Shown one piece after another: positions 26,753 through 36,106 of a stretch of DNA of 64,000 nt. Source of the stretch: Acidobacteriota bacterium (lineage in GTDB: Bacteria; Acidobacteriota; Terriglobia; Acidiferrales; UBA7541). Made by a program: the position numbers and the translations under genes. A model generated the notes under the pieces. The model saw nothing but the letters and a program-made list of their open reading frames with translations. It was not told where the DNA came from and did not search any database. Every line of letters begins with the position of its first letter. Positions within the stretch are counted from its first letter, which is position 1. Where the stretch lies: contig QHYU01000176.1 in assembly GCA_003224235.1 (NCBI GenBank), positions 1 to 64,000 of the forward strand. Direction: 5' to 3'.

Positions 26753-27276
26753 GAGGGCGCCGCGCACGCCCAGAGGATGCCGTAGCCGTTCACCGGCTGA
26801 TCGCTCACTACGCCGCCGAAGGCTTGCTGCTCCCCCGCACCGAGGTGGAAATCTACGCGCATATCGGGCGGTTCTTGGTGCTTGTTGAGCCTGCCTCGGC
26901 CGCTTCGACCGACCGGCTCCTGGGTTGCGTTGCGCTTGAGCCCTACGGGCCGGACTTGGCTGAGATTCGCTCACTCGCCGTGGACCCGCAAATTTGCGGC
27001 CGCGGCGTGGGCGCGCGGTTGCTGCGGTTCGCGCTGGCCATAGCGCGACGGCGCAAGGTCGCGCGCGTCTTCGCTGTTACCCACGCGCCAAAGTTTTTCA
27101 ATCGCCAGGGTTTCCAAACGTTGTCGCGTCAGGCGCTAGCAGAGAAGCTCGACCGCGATTGCCGCACCTGCCCTAAGTCGCCCACTTGCGAGTTGGTGGC
27201 GGTGATCGCCACCGTTTGCCCCGAGCGCGTCATGCTGCCGGTGGTAGCCGCTTGCAGTCCCGTGCCTATTCTATGA
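26749..27276 (+). CDS. argA: Short GNAT-type N-acetylglutamate synthase
   Basis: 175 residues from a GTG that overlaps the argH stop. The GNAT core is seen as AEIRSLAVDPQICGRGVGARLL (acetyl-CoA loop) followed by RVFAVTHAPKFFNRQGF, which is characteristic of short ArgA and of ArgA domains fused to ArgH. The Cys-rich tail DCRTCPKSPTCELVAV is also typical of that group. It makes N-acetylglutamate, the first committed step. With ArgJ also present it may serve to top up the acetyl cycle. The amino-acid kinase half of classical ArgA is absent, as expected for the short form. Confidence 0.85.
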   Translation: MRGRRARPEDAVAVHRLIAHYAAEGLLLPRTEVEIYAHIGRFLVLVEPASAASTDRLLGCVALEPYGPDLAEIRSLAVDPQICGRGVGARLLRFALAIARRRKVARVFAVTHAPKFFNRQGFQTLSRQALAEKLDRDCRTCPKSPTCELVAVIATVCPERVMLPVVAACSPVPIL

Positions 27277-27417
27277 GGTCTTTTCTGTGGGGGTCGTCCC
27301 GAGCCCCGACCATAGGTTTCGATGTCGCGGCGATCGAAGATTTCGGCCCAGGGTGAACACTGCCGGAAGGCATCTCTCTGAGGGATTCTTCTTCTCACAG
27401 AATGCGGGGGGCCCGGA

Positions 27418-28563
27418 ATGACGGTAAGAAGCATCCTCCTTTCCAAACAAACCCCGAAGCGGGTTGTGCTTCCACAAGGCTTTCGGTTTTCCGCCACAGC
27501 CTGCGGCTTGAAGAAGAAAAAAAGCCTTGATTTGGCGCTAATCACGAGCGAAACGCCGGCCGCCGCAGCGGCTGTGTTCACCACCAATCGGGTGCAGGCC
27601 GCTCCGGTTGTGCTCTCGTGCGAGCACATGCGGCGGTCCGCTGGCGCGATGCGCGCCATCGTCGTCAATTCCGGCAATGCCAACTGCGCGACTGGGCCGG
27701 CTGGGATGGCCGCAGCGCAGGCGACTGCCTCAGTTGTGGCGCGCCAACTCGGCTGCCGTGCCGAGCAGGTGCTGGTCTGCTCCACCGGGGTGATCGGGGT
27801 GCCGCTGCGAGTCGAATGCATCCTGAATGCGCTGCCAGCGGTGGCGCAAGGGCAGCGTGCCTCCGCCGCGGCGTTCAGCGCGCTGACGCGCGCGATCATG
27901 ACTACCGACACGCGGCCGAAGTGGGCCGCGGCAACCTGCCGCCTCGGTGGGAAGCGCGTGCGCCTGCTGGGCTGCGCCAAAGGGGCGGGGATGATTCATC
28001 CACAGATGGCTCCCCCAGCCGCAACGATGCTCGCGTTTGTGCTCACCGATGCCGCTATCCTGCCGCGTTTATTGCAGCGAGCGCTCAACGAGGTCGTCGG
28101 TAGGACGTTCAACAGCATCACCATCGACGGCGACACGTCAACCAACGACACGCTACTGGTGCTTGCCAATGGAGCATCGCGCGCGCCGCGTATCTCCGCC
28201 GAGAACGCGGACTATGGACGGTTCGTCTCCGCGCTCGAAAGCGTCTGCCGCGAACTGGCGCTGGCGATTGTCGCGGATGGCGAGGGAGCCAGGCGCGTGG
28301 TGGAAATCGAAGTGCGGGGCGCGCCCTCAGACCGCGCTGCCGAGCAGGTGGCGCGCACGATTGCGGGCTCGCCGCTAGTGAAGACAGCGCTCGCTGGCGC
28401 CGACCCGAACTGGGGCCGCATCCTTGCCGCCGCGGGCCGCTCCGGCGTAGCGCTCGACCCGAGACGCGTGGAAATCCACATGGCTGGCGTGCGCGTCTGC
28501 CGACAGGGGCGCGAGCACCCATTCGATGAGCGCGCGGCGCACCGCAAGCTGCTGGAGAAGTAA
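27418..28563 (+). CDS. argJ: Bifunctional ornithine acetyltransferase/N-acetylglutamate synthase
   Basis: 381 residues. The self-cleavage site is in the CAKGAGMIHPQMAPPAATML segment with the nucleophile Thr203 (A-T-M-L). VVNSGNANC and TNDTLLVLANG are also family blocks. ArgJ moves the acetyl group from acetylornithine to glutamate, so no ArgE is needed. Four extra residues (about APPA) lie before the cleavage threonine compared with common ArgJ. The gene follows argA after a 141-base gap, with a possible separate promoter, and is the last gene of the arginine group. Confidence 0.94.
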   Translation: MTVRSILLSKQTPKRVVLPQGFRFSATACGLKKKKSLDLALITSETPAAAAAVFTTNRVQAAPVVLSCEHMRRSAGAMRAIVVNSGNANCATGPAGMAAAQATASVVARQLGCRAEQVLVCSTGVIGVPLRVECILNALPAVAQGQRASAAAFSALTRAIMTTDTRPKWAAATCRLGGKRVRLLGCAKGAGMIHPQMAPPAATMLAFVLTDAAILPRLLQRALNEVVGRTFNSITIDGDTSTNDTLLVLANGASRAPRISAENADYGRFVSALESVCRELALAIVADGEGARRVVEIEVRGAPSDRAAEQVARTIAGSPLVKTALAGADPNWGRILAAAGRSGVALDPRRVEIHMAGVRVCRQGREHPFDERAAHRKLLEK

Positions 28564-28597
28564 CTATGTGCGGATCAACGCCAGCTACCGCAGCTAG

Positions 28598-29758
28598 TCA
28601 AGGCAGGATTTCCCGCAACACCCGCAGAGTATTCCCGCCCATCATCGCTGCGATTTCCGCTTCGGTGAAGCCCTCGGCGAGCAGGGCATCGGTCAGTGCG
28701 ACAAGTCCTGCGGCATCGAACGGCATGGTCACCGCGCCATCGAAGTCCGAGCCTAGGGCGACATGCTCGACACCGACCAGGTTGGCCGCGTAACGCATGG
28801 CGCGCGCCACCGCCCGGGCGTCAGACCCACACGCGGCAGTCGGCCAGAAGCCGATGCCGATGACACCCCCGGTGCGCGCGATGCCGCGCAGCTCGGCATC
28901 GCTCAGGTTGCGCCGGTTGTTGCACGTGCCTTGCACGCCGGTGTGCGAGACCACTACCGGCCGTGTGGCCATGGCCAGCACGTCAATAATGGTTTGTGGC
29001 GAGGCGTGGGCCAGGTCCACGAGCATGCGCTTGGCTTCCATCCGGCGGACCATCTCATTACCCAGTTTCGTCAGCCCGCCCTTGTCTACGCCAGAGGAAG
29101 CCCCCGCGAATTCGTTGTCGAAGAAGTGCGTCGGCGACATCATGCGGAAGCCAGCGTCGAACAACCGGTCAAGGTTTTTAACATCACCATCCAGGGCGTG
29201 CGCACCCTCGATTCCGAGAACGCCGGCGACCACCGCCGGATTGCGCCGGCGCCGCTCGAGGTAGTCGGACAGGTCCGCCGCGGTGCGCAGGAGCACGAGC
29301 TTGCCGCTGGATATTGCCGCCATGCGCTCGAGCCGCCTGGCTTGGTAGAGTGCCCTTTCTGTCAGCTGGGTCCAGGCGCGCGGTGGCCAGCGCTCGGCCA
29401 GCGCCAGCCAGATGACTGTGTCGCTCGTAGCCTCGTTGCGTTCAATATTCAGCCCGCGCGGTGTCTTGGTGACGACGGTGAAAGCCTGCACCGCAACGTT
29501 CCCTTCGATGAGCCGGGGAATGTCGGCGTGCCCGCGCGTGCCCCGCTCGAGCAGGTCCCGTCCCCAAAGGAGCGAGTCTGCATGGAGGTCAGCGATCAGT
29601 AGTTGCCGGTGCAGCGCTCGGGCCTTCTCCGAAGGCGGCGCTCCCTGCGCTGGCACAACGCGGTTGAAGGCGCTCTCCGTGGCAGCTGGCCCAACGAGGA
29701 GCAAGATGGCGAGAGCAACGAGCAGGAGTAGTCCTAGGCCGAGCAGGGCTTTTTTCAT
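28598..29758 (-). CDS. Membrane dipeptidase (peptidase family M19), signal-anchored
   Basis: 386 residues with an N-terminal hydrophobic segment (LLGLGLLLLVALAILLLVG). The binuclear zinc site is complete: DLHADSLLW (His-x-Asp), GIEGAHAL (bridging Glu), DLAHAS, VVSHTG and GSDFDGAV. Bacterial relatives cleave dipeptides, including those with D-residues or beta-lactam-like substrates, on the outer side of the inner membrane. It converges with argJ, 34 bases apart. It may recycle peptidoglycan-derived or dietary dipeptides; the specific substrate is unknown. Confidence 0.9.
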   Translation of the reverse strand: MKKALLGLGLLLLVALAILLLVGPAATESAFNRVVPAQGAPPSEKARALHRQLLIADLHADSLLWGRDLLERGTRGHADIPRLIEGNVAVQAFTVVTKTPRGLNIERNEATSDTVIWLALAERWPPRAWTQLTERALYQARRLERMAAISSGKLVLLRTAADLSDYLERRRRNPAVVAGVLGIEGAHALDGDVKNLDRLFDAGFRMMSPTHFFDNEFAGASSGVDKGGLTKLGNEMVRRMEAKRMLVDLAHASPQTIIDVLAMATRPVVVSHTGVQGTCNNRRNLSDAELRGIARTGGVIGIGFWPTAACGSDARAVARAMRYAANLVGVEHVALGSDFDGAVTMPFDAAGLVALTDALLAEGFTEAEIAAMMGGNTLRVLREILP

Positions 29759-29919
29759 GCCGTTATCCTACGCCCACTTCCAGTTGGCGAACTGCAGAAC
29801 CACTTTGGCGCCAACCATAACGGCAGGCCGAGCCTTTGGCATGGGACAAGGGAGCGATCAGGAAAGTAGTGTGCCGTATCCGGAACTGCAACCCGATGCC
29901 GGATGCCAGACCCCTACCT

Positions 29920-30657
29920 TTACTTGGTGCGCTCGTCGGATTCGATTTTGCCGTCGCGGATATGGATGATGCGGTGGGCGTGTGCGGCGATGTCGCGCTC
30001 GTGGGTGACCAAAATAATTGTGTTGCCCTGCTTGTGCAGCCGTTGGAACACTCCCATGATCTCTTCGCCGGTCTGGGAGTCCAGGTTGCCGGTAGGCTCG
30101 TCGGCCAGCAGAATCGAGGGCGAATTGACCAGCGCCCGCGCAATGGCTACGCGCTGTCGTTGCCCGCCGGAGAGCTCGTTAGGTTTGTGCATCATACGAT
30201 CAGTTAAATCCACAATCTCGAGCGCCTTCTTCGCTCGCACGGCGCGTTCTTCGGCCGGAGTGCCGTTGTAGATCAGTGGCAGCTCAACGTTGTGCAGCGC
30301 AGTAGCTCGCGGCAGCAGGTTGAAGGTCTGAAAGACGAATCCAATCTCTTTGTTGCGGATATAGGCCAGCTCGTCGTCATCCAGCTCGCTGACCTGCCGT
30401 CCCGCTAGCCAGTATTTGCCAGAAGTGGGCGTATCGAGGCAGCCGATCAAATTCATCAGGGTCGATTTGCCCGAGCCCGACGGACCCATGATGGCAACGT
30501 ACTCGGCTTTGCCCATTTCCAGGTCCACGCCGCGCAGAGCATGCACCTTCTCGGCCCCCATTTCGTAGGTCTTCCACAGCCCTTCCGTCTTGATGACGAC
30601 CCCACTATCAACTAGGTCCTGGCGATACGTTTCCGAGGGCGTTGTCTCCACAGGCAT
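29920..30657 (-). CDS. ABC transporter ATPase (MacB/LolD type)
   Basis: 245 residues from an ATG with GGAG nine bases upstream. Walker A is GPSGSGKST, the signature is [16 protein letters not shown], and Walker B is [11 protein letters not shown]; the TGNLDS end is typical of MacB/LolD/FtsE-type ATPases. It lies 30 bases after the MacA-type adaptor on the same strand, so they are one operon. The FtsX-like permease that normally completes such a system is not in the window; the next gene is the dipeptidase. The permease may be encoded elsewhere. Confidence 0.92.
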   Translation of the reverse strand: MPVETTPSETYRQDLVDSGVVIKTEGLWKTYEMGAEKVHALRGVDLEMGKAEYVAIMGPSGSGKSTLMNLIGCLDTPTSGKYWLAGRQVSELDDDELAYIRNKEIGFVFQTFNLLPRATALHNVELPLIYNGTPAEERAVRAKKALEIVDLTDRMMHKPNELSGGQRQRVAIARALVNSPSILLADEPTGNLDSQTGEEIMGVFQRLHKQGNTIILVTHERDIAAHAHRIIHIRDGKIESDERTK

Positions 30658-30687
30658 GGAAAAACTCCTTCTTTGGTTAGACGCGCG

Positions 30688-32094
30688 TCAGCTCTTCTCG
30701 TCCTCGGGCTTCTTGGGCGCTTTATTGTCTACTTTGATGGTGGCGTTTGGACGCAGGGTACGCAGCACCTTGTAGCTGCCGGTGATGATCTCGTCGTTCT
30801 CCTTGAGCCCGCCCAAGACTTCGATGTCGGTGACACCGGTGATTCCGGTCTCCACCTGCACGAAGGTTACCTTGTTCCCACGCACCACGAAGACCCCTTG
30901 GATTTCGTCTTTCTTCGGGTCGGTGTCTGAGGCTGGCTTGCTGGCCGCAAGCGTTACAGCCGTCCCACCCTTCTTGCTAGCCTCTTTCGCGGCCTCTTCC
31001 AGGTCCTTGCGCGACCGCACGGCCAGCGTCTGGATAGGGATGGCCAGGACGTTTTTCCGCTCTGCGGTCTTGATCTTGGCGGTGGTGGAAAGGCCCGGGC
31101 GCAAGCTGTCGGGTGGATTTTCCAATGTGATGACGACCTTGAAGTCTTTGGCCTCCTGCGTGCCCGCGGTGGTCTGCGTGGTAGCCAGTCCCGAGGTGCG
31201 CAGCACGGCCTGTGTGCCCACCTCAGCCACGTGTCCCTTGAACGTCTTGCCCGGAATGGCGTCGATGGTAACGTCGGCCTGCTGGCCTTTGCGGACGCTG
31301 ATGATGTCGGTTTCGTCCACCTTCACTTCCGCCGTCACCACCGACATATCCGAAAGCGTCATCAGGAAGCTGCCATTGGCGTTCTGAATGCCCGGCACGA
31401 CGTTTTCGCCTACGTGCACAGCGATGAAACTGACCACGCCATCGATGGGCGCGGTGTAGGTAGTCTTGCGCAGGACGTCGCGCGAGCGGGTCAGCAGCGC
31501 GCGGCTCTGCTCGTGAAGAGAACGTGACCGGTCGAGTTCGGCGCGCAACTGCTGCAGCCGCGCGCTCGACGAATCCACTGCCGCGTCCGCGCCTTGATAT
31601 GCCGAATTGGCCTTATCGAAATCCGCCTTGGGGATCAGCCCATCTTTGTAAAGGCCCTGGGCGCGTTCCCAGTCCAACCTGGCGCGCTCGAGATCGGCTT
31701 TGCGCTGCGTCACGTCGGCCTGCGCAGCGCGGTAGTTGGCCTCCGCCGATTGCACCGCGGATTCGGCCGAATTCAGCCCGGCTTGCTGCGCATCCACGTC
31801 AGCGCTGGGCTGCACATTCTCCAAGCGCAGCAGGACATCCCCGCGCTTGACGTGGTCGCCCTCTTTCACCACGATTCCGATAATCTTGCCGAATCCCTCG
31901 CCGTACATGTTGGTATAGGTCTCCGGCTTGATCTCGCCCGAAGCCGTCACCACTGAAGTCAAGTCCTGCTTCGCTACTTTGGCGGTCTGGACGGTCACCA
32001 CACCCTTGTTGGCCTGGTTTACACTGTACAGGACAATCCCGCCTGCCACGACCAACCCGCCGACACCGATCCCCACCTTATGCCACGTCTTCAT
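30688..32094 (-). CDS. MacA-type periplasmic adaptor (HlyD/RND family)
   Basis: 468 residues from the ATG at 32094 with AAGGAA about eight bases upstream. One N-terminal membrane helix (VGIGVGGLVVAGGIVLYSV) precedes the barrel-sandwich domain (GEIKPETYTNMYGEGFGKII), a coiled-coil hairpin (about 100-195), and RKTTYTAPIDGVVSFI, followed by a beta-barrel domain (VKVDETDIISVRKGQ). A Lys/Glu-rich insertion lies between 375 and 415, and the tail is charged. It would link an ABC permease to an outer-membrane channel. It is followed by its ATPase, but no permease gene is present. Confidence 0.9.
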   Translation of the reverse strand: MKTWHKVGIGVGGLVVAGGIVLYSVNQANKGVVTVQTAKVAKQDLTSVVTASGEIKPETYTNMYGEGFGKIIGIVVKEGDHVKRGDVLLRLENVQPSADVDAQQAGLNSAESAVQSAEANYRAAQADVTQRKADLERARLDWERAQGLYKDGLIPKADFDKANSAYQGADAAVDSSSARLQQLRAELDRSRSLHEQSRALLTRSRDVLRKTTYTAPIDGVVSFIAVHVGENVVPGIQNANGSFLMTLSDMSVVTAEVKVDETDIISVRKGQQADVTIDAIPGKTFKGHVAEVGTQAVLRTSGLATTQTTAGTQEAKDFKVVITLENPPDSLRPGLSTTAKIKTAERKNVLAIPIQTLAVRSRKDLEEAAKEASKKGGTAVTLAASKPASDTDPKKDEIQGVFVVRGNKVTFVQVETGITGVTDIEVLGGLKENDEIITGSYKVLRTLRPNATIKVDNKAPKKPEDEKS

Positions 32095-32434
32095 GGTAAG
32101 ATTCCTTTTTTCGTGAGGTTCCGCGGACCCACCCTTGGCCGCTCTATTTGTTATACGCTCCAGGCGATAAAAAGTTTCCGTCAGGTCCGAATGATCGGTG
32201 GCCAACCGGGCGGGTGACACAGGCGCATCCGCCGGAGTGCCGCCAGCGATCCGCCGAAACAACTACCCGACCCGCCCCTATTGTAGTTTTTTCCTTCGCA
32301 GAAGGGAAGCCACCCGGAATCCCAAATCGTCCGAGGGACCTAATTTCCGAGGCAACCCATTCCCCGGCTTACCATTCTCAAGTCTTAACTACTAGACCGG
32401 TGCTGGGGGGAGATGTCCCATGTGGATTCTTAGA
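32095..32434. other. Intergenic region between divergent operons
   Basis: About 340 bases upstream of the MacA adaptor on one side and the GWxTD promoter on the other. It is mixed in composition, with no recognisable gene, repeat or RNA. The promoter for the adaptor operon should lie here but no convincing hexamer pair was found. Confidence 0.3.
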
Positions 32435-32463
32435 TTGACGTGCTACCGGCCAGAGGATACAAT
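32435..32463 (+). promoter_or_regulatory. Sigma70-type promoter of the GWxTD gene
   Basis: TTGACG at 32435-32440, a 17-base spacer and TACAAT at 32458-32463, 32 bases before the ATG of the GWxTD protein. Confidence 0.75.
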
Positions 32464-32494
32464 TCCGTCGTCTTTGGGGCGTTGAGGTGTCTTT

Positions 32495-34195
32495 ATGGAA
32501 CGCTGGGGTCGTGTCCTTGTTTTCAGTGTCCTGGCGAGTGTCTGGGTCTTGCCAGTTTCCGCCCGGGCGCAAGACACACCAGGGAAACAGGATACTCATG
32601 CCAGGCAGGAGACCGATAAAGAGCGCAAGCAGCGCGAAAAGCGCCTGCTGAAGGAACTCGATTCCCAATACAAAAAGTGGCTGAACGAAGAAGTCGGTTA
32701 CATCCTCACCGACGAAGAGCGCAGCGCCTTTCTGCGCCTGTCCAATAATGAAGAGCGCGAGCAGTTCATCGAGCAATTCTGGCTGCGCCGCGATCCCACC
32801 CCGGACACGGTTGAAAACGAATTCAAGGAAGAGCACTACCGCCGCATCGCCTACGCCAACGAGCGCTTCGCCTCCGGCATTCCCGGTTGGAAGACCGACC
32901 GCGGCCGCATCTACATTATCTGGGGCCCAGCGGACGAAATTGAATCGCACCCCAGCGGCGGCAGCTACGACCGGCCGCCCGAAGAGGGTGGGGGCTCGAC
33001 CTCGACCTATCCGTTTGAGAAGTGGCGTTACCGCTATCTGGAAGGCATCGGGAACGACGTCATTCTGGAATTCGTGGACCCCTCGGGCTCAGGCGAGTAC
33101 CGCCTAACCATGGACCCCTCGGAGAAGGACGCGCTGCTGCATGTTCCCGGCGCTGGCCTCAGCCAACTGGAGGCCATGGGAATGGCCAGCAAAACCGACC
33201 GCTTCTCGCGCACCGACGGCACCCACCTTCCTCGCGGGCTCGGCGGAACGCCGGCCAGAATGAACGAGTTCGACCGGCTGGAACTCTACGCCAAGATTCA
33301 GAAGCCGCCGCCGGTCAAGTTCAAGGATCTCGAGGAGCTAGTCAGCTCGCGCATCGTTCGCAACCAAGTCCATTTTGACTACCACTTCGACTTCCTGCGC
33401 GTAACCAGCGACACGGTCCTGGTGCCCATTACCGTGCAGGTGCCTAATCGCCAGTTGACCTTCCAGAATCGCGAGGGCGTGCACTCGGCGGTGTTGAACC
33501 TGTTTGGCCGCATCAGCACGTTGAGCGGTCGCATCGTGCAGACCTTCGAGGACGTGATCACGCGCGATTTTCCGGAGTCGCTGCTGCAAGCGTCGCTGCA
33601 AGCCTCTTCTATCTATCAGAAGGCCGTGCCACTGCGGCCGGGCCTCTACCGGCTGGACATTGTGCTCAAAGACGTGCAAAGCGGAAATGTGGGCGTTATC
33701 AATACTGGCCTGCGTGTACCACGCTTTGAGGATGACAAGCTGGAGGCCAGCACGCTGATCCTGGCCGATCTGATCGAGCGCGTCCCCGCCAAGCAGGTCG
33801 GCCTCGGCCAATTCGTGCTCGGTTCCACGAAAGTTCGACCCAAATTGAACCAGGAATTTTTCCCCAATGAGAAAATGGGCATCTTCCTGCAGTTGTACAA
33901 TCTGAAAGTGGACGACAAGTCGCACAGGGCCAACGCTTCGGTGGAGTTCCGCGTGCGCAAAGACCAGCAGGAAGTCTGGAAGACGGCGGAAACTTCTGAG
34001 CAGCTTCGCCAGACCGGTGAGCAGATCACCATCGAGCGCCTGCTGCCGCTCAACAGCCTGCAACCGGGCCGCTACAAGCTCGAGATCCTGGCCACTGATC
34101 AGCTCACCAACCAGACCATTTTGCGCACCGCCGATTTCACGGTGAAGCCCGCGGTCGCGGAAAAGATCGCGGAGAAGAAAGCGCCGGGGAGGTAA
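32495..34195 (+). CDS. Secreted GWxTD-domain protein
   Basis: 566 residues from an ATG with GAGGTG five bases upstream. A signal peptide spans about 1-25 (LVFSVLASVWVLPVSARAQ). The GWxTD domain covers about 55-230 and shows KWLNEEVGYILTDEERSAF, FIEQFWLRRDPTPDT and YRRIAYANERF, then GRIYIIWGPADEI. The remainder is two beta-rich domains. The family is common in Acidobacteriota and Bacteroidota-like lineages, is envelope-associated, and its molecular role is not established. A predicted outer-membrane protein starts eight bases after the stop, so they are probably one transcript. Confidence 0.87.
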   Translation: MERWGRVLVFSVLASVWVLPVSARAQDTPGKQDTHARQETDKERKQREKRLLKELDSQYKKWLNEEVGYILTDEERSAFLRLSNNEEREQFIEQFWLRRDPTPDTVENEFKEEHYRRIAYANERFASGIPGWKTDRGRIYIIWGPADEIESHPSGGSYDRPPEEGGGSTSTYPFEKWRYRYLEGIGNDVILEFVDPSGSGEYRLTMDPSEKDALLHVPGAGLSQLEAMGMASKTDRFSRTDGTHLPRGLGGTPARMNEFDRLELYAKIQKPPPVKFKDLEELVSSRIVRNQVHFDYHFDFLRVTSDTVLVPITVQVPNRQLTFQNREGVHSAVLNLFGRISTLSGRIVQTFEDVITRDFPESLLQASLQASSIYQKAVPLRPGLYRLDIVLKDVQSGNVGVINTGLRVPRFEDDKLEASTLILADLIERVPAKQVGLGQFVLGSTKVRPKLNQEFFPNEKMGIFLQLYNLKVDDKSHRANASVEFRVRKDQQEVWKTAETSEQLRQTGEQITIERLLPLNSLQPGRYKLEILATDQLTNQTILRTADFTVKPAVAEKIAEKKAPGR

Positions 34196-34203
34196 CACGT
34201 CAG

Positions 34204-35919
34204 ATGGCTCGACGAAATGGAAGCCTGGGCTGGGCGATTCTATTCACACTGATTGTCACCGCGACGGCCCACGCGGCACCGGGCTACGGCAAGCTGTCCG
34301 GGGTCGTGGTGGACCCCTCCGGCACGCCGCAGATGGGCGCGACAGTGTGGGTGCTGGCCGAAGATGCGGCCAGTTCGATCACTAACCAGTTGCTCACCAA
34401 CCAGCGCGGTGTCTTCTCCACCGAGCGCCTAGCGTCGGGATTTTATTCAGTGCGGGTCACCCTGGCTGGGTTTCTGCCCAGCATCGAGCGTCACGTGCGT
34501 GTCAACCCCAATCTGACCACGCTGCTGAAGATCGAGCTCGATTCTGTCTTCACGTCTTTCGATCGTCTGCGCCGGCGCCCTGAACACAAGACCGACGCTG
34601 ACGAGTGGAAGTGGGTGTTGCGCACCTCGGCCGCCACGCGGTCCGTGCTGCAATGGCTTGACGGTGAAGCGGATCCGGAGCAGCAACCGCAGGCCAGTGA
34701 AGGCGCCCGCAAGCACCGGCCACGTGGCCGAGTTGAACTCACCAGCGGCGCGCGCCGCCCTGGTTCAGTCGCCAATCTGGCGGACTCACCCGCCACTGCT
34801 TTCTCCTACGATCAGCGCATCGGTCAAGCTGGAAGCCTAGTGCTGGCTGGCCAGATGAGTTATGAGCGCTCGGCCGCGGGGAGCCTCGCCGCGCTTTGGC
34901 TGCCATCGCGCGAGGGCCGTGGCCCGGAGATCTCTGTGTTGATGCGGCAGGCCAAGCTGGGGCCGGCAGGCCCTACCTTCCGCGCTCTACGCGTGCAGCA
35001 CGCCGACCAACTCGCCCTAGGGGATCGCTTCAAGCTGCACTATGGCGCCGAATACGTTCTGGTAGGTCTCGGTCCCGCAACCTCATCGTTGCGCCCGCGC
35101 AGTGAGTTGGACATCCGCATTTCTCCCGACTGGCGAGTCTCGGCGATTATCTCGGCGTGTCCCAGCTCGCCCACCTACGACGACCTAATACTTCCCAGTG
35201 CCTTGCAGACTGCTCTAGTTGAGCTCGACGCCCTTCCCACCGTGCTCTGGCGCAACGGCCATCCGTTGCTGGAAGACAGTTGGCACGAGGAGCTCGCCTT
35301 GGAGCGGCGTGTGGGCCCACACGGTGCTGTCCAGGGCGCCGCTTTTCACGACAGCGCCCGCCATCTGGCCGTCTTTGGTCGCGGCACCACCTCGAATCCG
35401 GATTTCTTCCAGGACTTCTTCTCCGAGGCATTTCTCTACGACGGCGGCGCTTCGAACTCCTGGGGTACGCGCGTGGCGTACCGGCAAAAGTTCTCTGATG
35501 ACCTCGAAATGGCTGCGGTATACGCCTGGGCAGGAGCCCTGGCGCTGGAAGAGGTGGCTGCCAGCGTGGACTTGCGCGACGCTTTGCAAACACGCTATCG
35601 CCACAGTCTTGCCGCACACATTTCCGGCCGCATGCCCAAAGTCGGCACCTGGGTGGCCGCCAGCTATAAGTGGGTGAGCGGGCCAGTGGTCTCCCGACTG
35701 GACAGTTTTGGCGAAGCGGCCTACCAGTTGGATCCCCATCTTAGCCTCAGCGTTCGCCAGCCTCTGCCAAAAGCGTTAATGAACGGCAAGTGGGAGGCGC
35801 TAGCCGACTTCCACAATTTGCTAGCTCAGGGCTATGTACCTGCGAACGGAAGGGATGGTCGGGTTCTGCTGGTTCCGGCATTCCGGTCATTTCGAGGTGG
35901 AGTGAGTTTCCAGTTTTAG
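34204..35919 (+). CDS. Secreted carboxypeptidase-regulatory-domain/outer-membrane barrel-like protein
   Basis: 571 residues. A signal peptide (LGWAILFTLIVTATAHA) is followed by one carboxypeptidase-regulatory-like beta domain (YGKLSGVVVDPSGTPQMGAT up to RVTLAGFLPSI, about 28-100). From about 190 on, alternating beta-strand sequence fits an outer-membrane barrel, and the chain ends GGVSFQF with a terminal Phe, the usual barrel end. There is no plug domain or TonB box that I can see, so it is shorter than TonB receptors. It follows the GWxTD gene directly and may work with it in the envelope. Confidence 0.7.
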   Translation: MARRNGSLGWAILFTLIVTATAHAAPGYGKLSGVVVDPSGTPQMGATVWVLAEDAASSITNQLLTNQRGVFSTERLASGFYSVRVTLAGFLPSIERHVRVNPNLTTLLKIELDSVFTSFDRLRRRPEHKTDADEWKWVLRTSAATRSVLQWLDGEADPEQQPQASEGARKHRPRGRVELTSGARRPGSVANLADSPATAFSYDQRIGQAGSLVLAGQMSYERSAAGSLAALWLPSREGRGPEISVLMRQAKLGPAGPTFRALRVQHADQLALGDRFKLHYGAEYVLVGLGPATSSLRPRSELDIRISPDWRVSAIISACPSSPTYDDLILPSALQTALVELDALPTVLWRNGHPLLEDSWHEELALERRVGPHGAVQGAAFHDSARHLAVFGRGTTSNPDFFQDFFSEAFLYDGGASNSWGTRVAYRQKFSDDLEMAAVYAWAGALALEEVAASVDLRDALQTRYRHSLAAHISGRMPKVGTWVAASYKWVSGPVVSRLDSFGEAAYQLDPHLSLSVRQPLPKALMNGKWEALADFHNLLAQGYVPANGRDGRVLLVPAFRSFRGGVSFQF

Positions 35920-36106
35920 GTGTGACTCCGCAGGTCTACCAAAAGTGGAAGATTGCCTTCAAAAAGCAGGATGGAGCTACATCAGCCATTTTCGGAGGCA
36001 AGTAACCATTCTACAATCATTGGCTTAGAGACGCACGAGCCCAATACTCTGTGGCAGCAGACGTGCTGATTGTAACAATGTCGGTCTCCCGCATGGGTTT
36101 GCCCCG

